In this document: piece after piece, positions 1-7,528 of the stretch
Position numbering within the stretch: position 1 is the first letter of the stretch
Layout: each line of letters starts with the position of its first letter
NCBI RefSeq assembly: GCF_947501665.1
Contig: NZ_CANMWS010000003.1
Location: forward strand, 124,001-188,000
Direction: 5' to 3'
Length of the DNA stretch: 64,000 nucleotides
Source: an uncultured Shewanella sp.
Lineage (GTDB): Bacteria; Pseudomonadota; Gammaproteobacteria; Enterobacterales; Shewanellaceae
Position numbers and translations under genes: made by a program
Notes under the pieces: model-generated
Databases searched by the model: none
The model's input: the letters and a program-made list of their open reading frames with translations, nothing else
Told to the model about the DNA's origin: nothing

Positions 1-924
1 AGTCATCTAGGTTACATTGTTGAAAACCGCTTAGTGCAATTGGCACTGTGGGAACAAATGAACCGCTTAGATAATGTTCATCTTTATTGCCCCGTAAAAG
101 TTAAAAGGTTATCACGTCAAACTGAGTCTCATCCAGTGTCCATTCTTTCTCGTGAGCAAAAAGCGCCTTTAACATCAGGTGTGCAAATTGCTTTAGAAGA
201 TGGTCGCACGTTAACAGCGCCATTATTAGTGGGGGCTGATGGCGCCAATTCCTTTGTGCGTCAATGGGCGCAAATTGGAGTGAGTGGTTGGGATTATGCG
301 CAATCTGCGATGCTCATTAATATAAAAATGGCGCAAGCTGAACCGCCAGTCACTTGGCAGCAATTTACCCCGGCAGGGCCTCGCTCTTTATTACCTTTAC
401 CAGATAATCATGCTTCTCTTGTTTGGTATGACAGCGCGCAAAAAATAAGGCAATTAGTACAACTGAGTAATATGGCGTTAGCCAAGCAAATTCGTGCCCA
501 ATTTCCTAGCCGCTTAAGTGCAGACTTTGAGGTGCTAGATAAAGGCAGCTTTAGTCTGACTCGTCGTCATGCACAGCGTTATTTCAGTGATAATGTAGTG
601 ATTTTAGGAGATGCGGCCCATACGATTAATCCACTCGCAGGGCAAGGTGTTAACTTAGGTTTTAAAGATGTTGATGCATTGATAGAGTCAGTGAAACAGA
701 GAATGTCGGTTTCTGAGATCTGGTGGGATAATACAATGCTTACGCAATATCAGTCGAGTCGCTATCGAGATAATCAATTGATGATGTCGGCTATGGATGT
801 CTTTTATGCCAGTTTTAGTAATGACTTACTGCCAATAAAAATGATGCGCAATGGGTTGCTTAAACTGGCTGATCTTAACGGCCCGATTAAACGTAAAGTG
901 CTTAAGTATGCCATGGGTTTCTAA
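1..924 (+). CDS. ubiF: 2-octaprenyl-type benzoquinol hydroxylase, UbiF/UbiH family (5' end outside window)
   Basis: This is the C-terminal ~307 codons of a flavoprotein monooxygenase of ubiquinone biosynthesis, which hydroxylates the quinone ring in the inner-membrane Ubi complex. The frame is open from base 1, and the first residues read GYIVENRLVQLALW, the usual mid-protein segment of this family, so the start lies upstream of the window. The FAD/ribityl-binding motif VVILGDAAHTINPLAGQGVN lies near residue 200 of the visible part, and a conserved L-V-G-A-D-G-A-N-S segment precedes it. The call as UbiF rather than UbiH or UbiI rests on overall resemblance only and could be wrong within the family. 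Confidence 0.8.
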   Translation, partial: SHLGYIVENRLVQLALWEQMNRLDNVHLYCPVKVKRLSRQTESHPVSILSREQKAPLTSGVQIALEDGRTLTAPLLVGADGANSFVRQWAQIGVSGWDYAQSAMLINIKMAQAEPPVTWQQFTPAGPRSLLPLPDNHASLVWYDSAQKIRQLVQLSNMALAKQIRAQFPSRLSADFEVLDKGSFSLTRRHAQRYFSDNVVILGDAAHTINPLAGQGVNLGFKDVDALIESVKQRMSVSEIWWDNTMLTQYQSSRYRDNQLMMSAMDVFYASFSNDLLPIKMMRNGLLKLADLNGPIKRKVLKYAMGF

Positions 925-1054
925 ACAGGCATTGACGGTCATTTGTTGACAGGGTATTTGGATGCTAAAATACGTCGCTTTTATATTTTAGTGATGTTGA
1001 TGGCCTCATTTATTCATAACATTGTGCCTATTGAGATAATAAAGATTGGAAAAC

Positions 1055-1639
1055 ATGAGCGATATAAAATTAATTGTGGGTCTTGCCAACCCTGGTGCTC
1101 AATATGAAAGAACACGGCACAATGCCGGTGCTTGGTATATTGAAGAATTAGTCAAATTATGTGGCGCAAACTTAGTGCCAGACAGTAAATACTTTGGATT
1201 AACGGCTAAGGCGCATTTTGAAGGCAAAGAAGTGCGCTTGTTAATTCCGACTACTTTTATGAATTTAAGCGGTAAATCTGTTGGGGCATTAGCGAATTTT
1301 TTTCGCATTAAACCGGCAGAAATTTTAGTGGCTCATGATGAACTGGATATGCCACCTGGTATTGCTAAGTTTAAGCTAGGTGGGGGGCATGGTGGGCATA
1401 ATGGCTTAAAAGATATTATTGCAAAAATGGCCAATGATAAGGGCTTTTATCGTTTGCGCATAGGCATTGGGCATCCCGGTGATAGAAATTTGGTGAGTAA
1501 TTACGTACTAAGTAAAGCGTCACCGACAGATCAAGGTTTGATTGATGCCGTCATCGATGAAGCTGTTCGGTCAACACAAGTATTATTTAATCAAGATATG
1601 AGCAAAGCAATGCAGAGGTTGCATTCTTTTAAAGCATAA
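1055..1639 (+). CDS. pth: Peptidyl-tRNA hydrolase
   Basis: Cytoplasmic enzyme that cleaves the ester bond of peptidyl-tRNA released during aborted translation, recycling tRNA. The N-terminus [22 protein letters not shown] carries the catalytic His region, followed by [10 protein letters not shown] and [13 protein letters not shown], all typical of bacterial Pth. The length of 194 aa is normal. I chose the ATG at 1055; an in-frame TTG nine bases upstream adds nothing conserved. ychF follows 67 bp downstream, the usual gene pair in gammaproteobacteria, so the two are probably co-transcribed. Confidence 0.95.
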   Translation: MSDIKLIVGLANPGAQYERTRHNAGAWYIEELVKLCGANLVPDSKYFGLTAKAHFEGKEVRLLIPTTFMNLSGKSVGALANFFRIKPAEILVAHDELDMPPGIAKFKLGGGHGGHNGLKDIIAKMANDKGFYRLRIGIGHPGDRNLVSNYVLSKASPTDQGLIDAVIDEAVRSTQVLFNQDMSKAMQRLHSFKA

Positions 1640-1706
1640 TTTAATCGTCGTCCTAATTGAATAAATTGATCAGGCGTCGAGCAGTCGATAAGATAAAGGT
1701 AAAAAT

Positions 1707-2798
1707 ATGGGTTTTAAATGCGGTATCGTTGGCCTGCCAAATGTAGGTAAATCAACTCTTTTTAATGCGTTAACCAAAGCGGGTATTGAGGCATCAAATT
1801 TCCCATTTTGTACCATTGAGCCTAATACGGGAGTCGTGCCTGTACCAGACTTACGTTTAGAAGCATTAGCGGCGATTGTGAGCCCTGAGCGCGTGATTCC
1901 AACGACTATGGAATTTGTTGATATTGCAGGACTTGTGGCAGGTGCATCTAAAGGTGAAGGCTTAGGCAATAAATTTCTTGCTAATATTCGTGAAACCGAT
2001 GCCATTGGTCATGTGGTTCGCTGTTTTGAAGATGACAATATTGTGCATGTGGCTAACCAAGTTTCGCCGGCAAGCGACATTGAAGTGATTAATACTGAAT
2101 TAGCATTAGCCGATTTAGATGCTTGCGAACGTGCCATTACTCGTCAGCAAAAAAGAGCAAAAGGTGGCGATAAAGACGCTAAGTTTGAAGTGACAGTGCT
2201 TGAAAAAATGCGTCCTGTATTAGATGAAGGCCATATGTTGCGTTCATTGGATTTAGCGAAAGAAGAGCTGGAAGCAGTTGCTTACCTAAATTTTTTAACC
2301 CTTAAGCCGACCATGTATATTGCTAATGTTTCCGAAGATGGCTTTGACAATAATCCACATTTAGATGCAGTACGTGAAATTGCTGCCAAAGAAAATGCCG
2401 TTGTTGTTCCTGTTTGTGCCGCAATTGAGTCTGAACTTGCCGAGATGGATGCTGAGGATCGTGATGAATTTATGGCTGATCTTGGTTTAGAAGAGCCTGG
2501 TCTTGATAGAGTTATTCGCAGTGGCTATGAATTATTAACCTTGCAAACTTACTTTACTGCGGGTGTAAAAGAAGTGCGAGCATGGACCGTTGCCGTTGGT
2601 GCAACAGCGCCACAAGCTGCGGGCGTTATTCATACCGACTTTGAACGCGGATTTATTCGTGCACAAGTGATGGCTTATGACGACTTTATCACTTATAAAG
2701 GTGAAGCGGGCGCAAAAGAGGCGGGCAAGTTACGTGTTGAAGGCAAAAATTATATCGTTAAAGATGGCGATGTCATGCATTTCTTATTTAATGTATAA
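1707..2798 (+). CDS. ychF: Ribosome-binding ATPase YchF (OLA1 family)
   Basis: Obg-like P-loop NTPase that binds ribosomes and prefers ATP. The G1 motif [14 protein letters not shown] is near residue 8 and the G3-like [17 protein letters not shown] near residue 70. The C-terminal TGS-like domain includes the [13 protein letters not shown] and [15 protein letters not shown] segments. The length of 363 aa is exactly typical. It lies directly after pth, matching the conserved gene order. Confidence 0.96.
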   Translation: MGFKCGIVGLPNVGKSTLFNALTKAGIEASNFPFCTIEPNTGVVPVPDLRLEALAAIVSPERVIPTTMEFVDIAGLVAGASKGEGLGNKFLANIRETDAIGHVVRCFEDDNIVHVANQVSPASDIEVINTELALADLDACERAITRQQKRAKGGDKDAKFEVTVLEKMRPVLDEGHMLRSLDLAKEELEAVAYLNFLTLKPTMYIANVSEDGFDNNPHLDAVREIAAKENAVVVPVCAAIESELAEMDAEDRDEFMADLGLEEPGLDRVIRSGYELLTLQTYFTAGVKEVRAWTVAVGATAPQAAGVIHTDFERGFIRAQVMAYDDFITYKGEAGAKEAGKLRVEGKNYIVKDGDVMHFLFNV

Positions 2799-3138
2799 GT
2801 TATTAAGTCAAAGCGTGTATTGATACTGTGGTTTCAAGCCGTTTGCTCTTATCGTCATTGGATATACCGTTTTTAATGGCGATGAGATAAACTGACTTGA
2901 GCTATGGTTGAAAATGGGGATGAGTGCTATGGCTAAGTCACTTGAAAGTGCTTGTGGGTTTGGTGTTAGAGTAAATAAAAGTCAATTTAATCGCGGTTTA
3001 ATCGTAATGTAGTTATTAGCTCTGTTTTGAAAATCAATTAACTGGCTTTATTTACGGCATTAATTGCAGAAGTGTTAGTCATTTTGATGAAGTTATCGCC
3101 AAGCAGTGCTTTTTACGGTGAATTGCTAAAAAAAGCAG
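2799..3138. other. Intergenic region between ychF and the tRNA operon promoter
   Basis: About 340 bp without a convincing gene on either strand. No strong hairpin terminator is visible directly behind ychF. Nothing beyond AT-rich spacer sequence is evident until the tRNA promoter. Confidence 0.5.
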
Positions 3139-3175
3139 TTGACCTTGATACCTTGAATAAGCATAATACGCCCCG
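3139..3175 (+). promoter_or_regulatory. Sigma-70 promoter of the tRNA operon with GC-rich discriminator
   Basis: TTGACC (3139-3144) and CATAAT (3162-3167) are separated by 17 bp and followed by ACGCCCCG. A GC-rich discriminator next to the -10 box is the usual signature of stable-RNA promoters under stringent control. The first tRNA starts about 38 bp downstream. Confidence 0.75.
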
Positions 3176-3205
3176 TTCCTCGCTGATGGCGATGAACAAA
3201 ACGTT

Positions 3206-3282
3206 GGCAATGTAGCTCAGCTGGTTAGAGCACAGCACTCATAATGCTGGGGTCGCAGGTTCAAGTCCCGCCATTGCTACCA
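3206..3282 (+). tRNA. tRNA-Met (CAT), elongator type
   Basis: 77 nt including encoded CCA. The acceptor stem is GGCAATG/CATTGCT (G-U first pair), and the anticodon stem CAGCA/TGCTG encloses CTCATAA, giving anticodon CAT. It resembles the elongator tRNA-Met of E. coli rather than the initiator. Confidence 0.95.
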
Positions 3283-3322
3283 TCTCCTTTTAAACTGTTA
3301 AGTTTAAAGGCAGATGTAAAAC

Positions 3323-3371
3323 AGCAATATCGACGACTTGGGTATCAAGTCCCGATGATAAGTTGCTACCA
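3323..3371 (+). ncRNA. CCA-ended tRNA-like minihelix in the Met-Leu spacer (copy 1)
   Basis: A 49-nt element between tRNA-Met and tRNA-Leu. AGCAAT (3323-3328) can pair with GTTGCT (3362-3367), followed by ACCA (3368-3371), exactly the tRNA-Met acceptor 3' end. Inside, ATCG/CGAT (3329-3332 with 3353-3356) and GACTTG/CAAGTC (3335-3340 with 3346-3351) close a GGTAT loop. The 3' half resembles the T arm and acceptor of the neighbouring tRNA-Met, so it is probably a shrunken tRNA remnant. The stem is preserved with a compensatory change in copy 2. Whether it is processed or has a function is unknown. Confidence 0.55.
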
Positions 3372-3418
3372 TCTTCTTCTAAGTTGTTAAGTTTAAAAGT
3401 GGATGTAAAACAAGTTGT

Positions 3419-3503
<85 letters not shown>

Positions 3504-3561
3504 TTTAATTTAAACATTATGGGCTTATGCCGGTAATGATGTTTAAAGTAGGAAGATAAAT

Positions 3562-3636
3562 TGGGATATCGCCAAGCGGTAAGGCACCGGGTTTTGATCT
3601 CGGCATCCCCAGGTTCGAATCCTGGTATCCCAGCCA
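3562..3636 (+). tRNA. tRNA-Gln (TTG), copy 1
   Basis: 75 nt including CCA. The acceptor TGGGATA/TATCCCA is perfectly paired; the anticodon loop TTTTGAT gives TTG. Confidence 0.95.
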
Positions 3637-3662
3637 TTCCTTTGCTTAAACAAATAAAATTT

Positions 3663-3737
3663 TGGGATATCGCCAAGCGGTAAGGCACCGGGTTTTGATC
3701 TCGGCATCCCCAGGTTCGAATCCTGGTATCCCAGCCA
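3663..3737 (+). tRNA. tRNA-Gln (TTG), copy 2
   Basis: 75 nt including CCA and identical in sequence to copy 1, 26 bp downstream of it. A recent tandem duplication is the simplest explanation. Confidence 0.95.
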
Positions 3738-3758
3738 ATTCTTTATATAAAGAATTGT

Positions 3759-3835
3759 GGCAATGTAGCTCAGCTGGTTAGAGCACAGCACTCATAATGC
3801 TGGGGTCGCAGGTTCAAGTCCCGCCATTGCTACCA
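3759..3835 (+). tRNA. tRNA-Met (CAT), second copy
   Basis: 77 nt including CCA and identical to the copy at 3206. It begins the second repeat of the Met-spacer-Leu-Gln unit. Confidence 0.95.
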
Positions 3836-3874
3836 TCCCCTTTCATACGATAAGTTTAAAAGTGGATGTAAAAC

Positions 3875-3922
3875 AGCAATATCTTGACTTGAATATCAAG
3901 TCCAGATGATAAGTTGCTACCA
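3875..3922 (+). ncRNA. CCA-ended tRNA-like minihelix in the Met-Leu spacer (copy 2)
   Basis: Second copy of the spacer element. AGCAAT pairs with GTTGCT next to ACCA, and GACTTG/CAAGTC closes an AATAT loop. The lower stem is ATCT/AGAT (3881-3884 with 3904-3907) where copy 1 has ATCG/CGAT. Both sides changed, so pairing is kept while the loop sequence differs. This supports a selected RNA fold, although only two copies are available here. Confidence 0.55.
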
Positions 3923-3972
3923 TCTTCTTTTTAAGCTGTTAAGTTTAAAGGCAGATGTAAAACACAAGTTGT

Positions 3973-4057
<85 letters not shown>

Positions 4058-4117
4058 TTATTTAAACGTTAATGTGAATTTTTAGTTTAAACTTTTACGT
4101 TAATGAATATGCTTCAT

Positions 4118-4192
4118 TGGGATATCGCCAAGCGGTAAGGCACCGGGTTTTGATCTCGGCATCCCCAGGTTCGAATCCTGGTATCCCAGCCA
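4118..4192 (+). tRNA. tRNA-Gln (TTG), copy 3
   Basis: 75 nt including CCA and identical to the other two Gln copies. Confidence 0.95.
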
Positions 4193-4262
4193 TATTTAAA
4201 GGCGCATTATTGTGTCTTTATTTATCAGTAAAATGATAAGTATCAATATTGATAGTATCAAT

Positions 4263-4347
<85 letters not shown>

Positions 4348-4392
4348 TTGATAATATTGCTTAATAATATTACTGATAATATGTATTACAAC

Positions 4393-4422
4393 AAAAAAGC
4401 CCATCTTCTGATGGGCTTTTTT
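4393..4422 (+). terminator. Rho-independent terminator of the tRNA operon
   Basis: A perfect 13-bp stem (4393-4405 with 4410-4422) with a TTCT loop. The stem is GCCCATC/GATGGGC flanked by six A and six T, so it can act in both directions. Confidence 0.9.
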
Positions 4423-4443
4423 GTGCTTGTCACTTTTCTTCTC

Positions 4444-4500
4444 GGGCAATTTATTGCCTGTTTGAGCAATTTATTGCCTGATTTGAGCAATTTATTGCCC
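4444..4500 (+). promoter_or_regulatory. Triple palindrome, probable enhancer (UAS) for the hcp operon
   Basis: Three copies of [GA]GCAATTTATTGCC at 4444, 4464 and 4485, i.e. 20-21 bp apart or two helical turns. Each is a GGCAA/TTGCC dyad with a TTTA centre. The block ends 52 bp before the sigma-54 element at 4550, giving centres about 85-126 bp upstream of the expected transcript start. That is the usual place for a bacterial enhancer-binding protein such as the T6SS activator VasH. The same arrangement precedes the second T6SS operon. The identity of the binding protein is inference. Confidence 0.7.
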
Positions 4501-4549
4501 AGTTATTATCTGCTTTTTTAAAAGTCATTAAAAATCAACAATATAATTA

Positions 4550-4566
4550 TTGGCATGTTTCCTGCT
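4550..4566 (+). promoter_or_regulatory. Sigma-54 promoter of hcp
   Basis: TTGGCATGTTTCCTGCT matches the -24/-12 consensus, with GG (4552-4553) exactly 10 bases before GC (4564-4565). The start of transcription would be near 4577, leaving a leader of about 140 nt before hcp. In Vibrio cholerae hcp operons are known to be RpoN-dependent, which agrees with this. Confidence 0.75.
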
Positions 4567-4717
4567 GTTATTTAAATGTCTCATATTTGAGTTTTAATTG
4601 TTTTTATATTGTTTGTGATGCTGTAGTCGAATCTTCAAGAACAATTATTAACAACTTAGATTTTATTTGATAATGAAATTTTTTCAATATCAGCCCCTAA
4701 TAAAAAGGAATTACATT

Positions 4718-5236
4718 ATGCCAACACCATGTTATATCTCAATAGAAGGTCAAACACAGGGTAATATTACCGCAGGTGCTTTTACGTCTGATTCAGTGGG
4801 GGATATTTTCGTTGAAGGCCATGAAGATGAAATGCTAGTTCAAGAGTTTAAACATGTTGTGACTGTACCGACCGATCCACAGTCGGGCCAACCTTCAGGA
4901 CAACGAGTTCATAAGCCGTTTATTTTCACTGTGGCACTCAATAAAGCTGTTCCATTGATGTATAACGCGTTATCTACAGGTGAGAAGCTTAATAAAGTCG
5001 TATTGAATTGGTATCGTACGTCTATTGAAGGGAAACAAGAGCACTTTTTCTCTACCACGCTTGAAGGTGCAACCATTGTGGATATTAATTGTCATATGCC
5101 CCATTGCCAAGATCCGACTCAAGCCGACTTCACTCAACTGGTTCAAGTGTCATTGGCTTATCGTAAAATCGATTGGGATCATACGAGTGCAGGCACATCA
5201 GGTGCAGATGATTGGCGTAAACCTCTAGAAGCTTAA
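4718..5236 (+). CDS. hcp: T6SS tube protein Hcp
   Basis: Hcp forms hexameric rings that stack into the inner tube of the type VI secretion machine and is itself secreted. The 172-aa protein starts MPTPCYISIEGQTQGNITAG and contains the VEGHEDEMLVQEFKH and SLAYRKIDWDHT segments; it closely resembles the secreted Hcp of Vibrio cholerae. I chose the ATG at 4718, preceded by AAAAAGGAA, over an upstream in-frame ATG that adds an unconserved leader. No structural T6SS genes are in view, so this is an auxiliary hcp-vgrG-effector cluster that depends on a main T6SS locus elsewhere. Confidence 0.95.
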   Translation: MPTPCYISIEGQTQGNITAGAFTSDSVGDIFVEGHEDEMLVQEFKHVVTVPTDPQSGQPSGQRVHKPFIFTVALNKAVPLMYNALSTGEKLNKVVLNWYRTSIEGKQEHFFSTTLEGATIVDINCHMPHCQDPTQADFTQLVQVSLAYRKIDWDHTSAGTSGADDWRKPLEA

Positions 5237-5346
5237 CGCAAGTATATCTGTGTATCATTCTCAAGTAGACCAAAGTGAATATTGCGAGTCAGTTTGGGAA
5301 TGATTGGTTGATGTTGACTATACAATAAAAATAAAAGGATGTGAGC

Positions 5347-7395
5347 ATGACAATGGCAAGCTCTGGGTTAGGTTATCAATTTGTCGCTGAAGGATTAGAT
5401 GAAGCAAGTTTTGAATTGCTTGAGTTTAATTTTGAAGAGGCGTTATCGACTCCCTTTAAGATTGAGATGACTTTACTGAGCAAAAAAAGTGATTTAACGC
5501 CAGAGTCTATCGTTGATAAAGCGGGATTAATGACATGGACTATTGACGGTGAAGTGCAGCGACAAATCCATGGTATGGTCAGTCAATTTACCATAGGTGA
5601 TACAGGCTACCACGATACCCAATATAAACTGACCTTAGTGCCTGCAGTGTCTAGATTAACACTTAGACAAAATAGCCGTATCTTTCAAGCGCAAAGCAGT
5701 TTGGCCATTATTCAGACTTTACTGACTGAGATGGGCGTAAAGGATTATGCGTTTAATTGCGATCCAAGCTTAGATCAAAGAGTGCGGGAATATTGTGTGC
5801 AATATCGTGAAACAGATTTTGCTTTCATGAGTCGTTTAGCGGCAGAAGAAGGCTTGATTTACCATTTTGAACACGAAAAAAGTAAGCATACTTTAGTGTT
5901 TACAGATAGCACAAAAAAACTGGGTAAGTTAGGCATGCCTTTTCCTTATAATGCCACCAGTGGCGGGATGTCTGAGGTGCCTTATGTGTCACAATTTGAA
6001 TTACAACATCAAATTGCGCCGGCCAGTGTGGTGTTAAAAGATGCCAGTTTTAAACAGCCTCAATACAGTTTTTTACAAGAAAGCCTAGGAACGGATCTGG
6101 ATTATCAGCGTCAAGATTATGAGCATTTTGATTATCCGGGGCGCTATAAAAGTGATGCATCGGGTAAACCTTTTACGCAAACACGATTAGAATATTTACG
6201 GCGCCATACACACCTTGCTTTTGCTAAGAGTAATTTAATGGCGGCCAGTGCCGGATTTAAATTTGACTTGATGGAGCATGGGGATCCCAGTTTTAATCGC
6301 GATTGGTTGCTCATTAAGGTGATACATACAGGTTTGCAAGGAGCCAGTGCAGAAGGTAGCAATACCAGTATGCCAACGTCATATCATAACCAGTTTGAGG
6401 TGATCCCTGCGAATAGTCCATGGCAAGCTATGCCTGAGACAAAGCCATTAGTCACAGGCCCTCAGTCTGCTGTGGTCGTAGGACCAAAAGGGGAAGAGAT
6501 TTTTTGTGATGAACATGGCCGCGTAAAGGTGCAATTTCCTTGGGACAGAGAAGGAAAAAATGACGAGCAAGCCAGCTGTTGGATACAAGTGAGCCAAGGT
6601 TGGGCCGGAGCACAATATGGCATGACAGCCATTCCGCGTATTGGTCATCAAGTGATTGTGAGCTTTCTAGAAGGGGATCCCGATCAACCTATCATTACTG
6701 GCCGCACCTTTCACGCCACCAATGTACCGCCTTATGTTCTGCCTTCCCATAAGACTCGAACAGTCATTAAAACCCAGACCCATAAAGGCAAAGGCTTTAA
6801 TGAATTGAGGTTTGAAGATGAAGCCACTCGTGAGCAAATTTTTGTCCATGGGCAAAAAGATCTCGACATTATCACTCGCAATACTCGCCGTGAAAATACC
6901 GGAATGGATCATCATTTAACGGTTGAAAATGAGCAGTTTGCCATCGTGAAGCAAAGTAAACACAGCACGGTAGGTAAGGATTTAATCGAAGAAGTTCGCG
7001 GCGATAAGCACCAAGCCATTGGCAAAAATCTCATTCAAAAAGTCACCGCAGGGCTAAAGCGCATTATTGGCGGTGGCATGGTGACCCAAGTGGATGGCGC
7101 CCACAGCATGAAGATAGCCGCATCGGAGGAGAAAATCATTGGCGGCGATCATAAATTGAAAGTCAATAAAGACAGTTATGTGAATGCGGCTAATATCGTA
7201 TTAGAAGCAGGCACGGCTTTGACGCTAAAAGGCCCGGGTGGTTTTATTAAAATTGACTCGGGTGGCGTGACGATTTCGGGCAGCAAAGTCAAAATCAATG
7301 AAGGGGGCTCACCGGGTAAAGGTAAGGCGCCAAAAGAAGTCAAACCCGAAGAACCCAATCAACCGACACTGCCAGAGCCCGCGGATAAACGTTGA
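5347..7395 (+). CDS. vgrG: T6SS spike protein VgrG
   Basis: VgrG trimers cap the Hcp tube and carry effectors on their tip. The 682-aa protein has a gp27-like N-terminal part, with the YCVQYRETDFAFMSRLAAEEG segment near residue 155. A gp5/OB-fold core follows around residues 370-470, including DEHGRVKVQFPWDR, WIQVSQGWAGAQYG and GDPDQPIITGR. A C-terminal beta-helix repeat section comes last, and the protein ends in a proline-rich tail with no extra toxin domain. The ATG at 5347 is chosen because AGGA lies seven bases upstream; the GTG at 5341 is too close to the same ribosome site. Confidence 0.95.
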   Translation: MTMASSGLGYQFVAEGLDEASFELLEFNFEEALSTPFKIEMTLLSKKSDLTPESIVDKAGLMTWTIDGEVQRQIHGMVSQFTIGDTGYHDTQYKLTLVPAVSRLTLRQNSRIFQAQSSLAIIQTLLTEMGVKDYAFNCDPSLDQRVREYCVQYRETDFAFMSRLAAEEGLIYHFEHEKSKHTLVFTDSTKKLGKLGMPFPYNATSGGMSEVPYVSQFELQHQIAPASVVLKDASFKQPQYSFLQESLGTDLDYQRQDYEHFDYPGRYKSDASGKPFTQTRLEYLRRHTHLAFAKSNLMAASAGFKFDLMEHGDPSFNRDWLLIKVIHTGLQGASAEGSNTSMPTSYHNQFEVIPANSPWQAMPETKPLVTGPQSAVVVGPKGEEIFCDEHGRVKVQFPWDREGKNDEQASCWIQVSQGWAGAQYGMTAIPRIGHQVIVSFLEGDPDQPIITGRTFHATNVPPYVLPSHKTRTVIKTQTHKGKGFNELRFEDEATREQIFVHGQKDLDIITRNTRRENTGMDHHLTVENEQFAIVKQSKHSTVGKDLIEEVRGDKHQAIGKNLIQKVTAGLKRIIGGGMVTQVDGAHSMKIAASEEKIIGGDHKLKVNKDSYVNAANIVLEAGTALTLKGPGGFIKIDSGGVTISGSKVKINEGGSPGKGKAPKEVKPEEPNQPTLPEPADKR

Positions 7396-7458
7396 GGCTG
7401 GATATAAACCATAAACATAAACGCGAGCTTTTACAGTGAGTCACCGTTAAAAGGAAAA

Positions 7459-7500
7459 TAAGCGCTTGTTATCAATTTTTCATAAAAAGGCAAGCGCTTA
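7459..7500 (+). repeat. Inverted repeat between vgrG and the PAAR-rhs gene
   Basis: TAAGCGCTTG (7459-7468) and CAAGCGCTTA (7491-7500) are a perfect 10-bp inverted repeat around a 22-nt AT-rich spacer. Each arm also contains the small palindrome AAGCGCTT. There is no T-run after it, so it is not a classic terminator. It could be an mRNA hairpin setting the VgrG:Rhs ratio or an operator; that is inference. Confidence 0.5.
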
Positions 7501-7528
7501 AAGGCAATAAAATAACAAGGAATTGGAT

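Noticed and set aside
4444..4500. CRISPR-like or terminator repeat
   Set aside because: Only three short dyads with 5-6-bp spacers and no T runs; the second copy before another sigma-54 promoter fits enhancer sites better.
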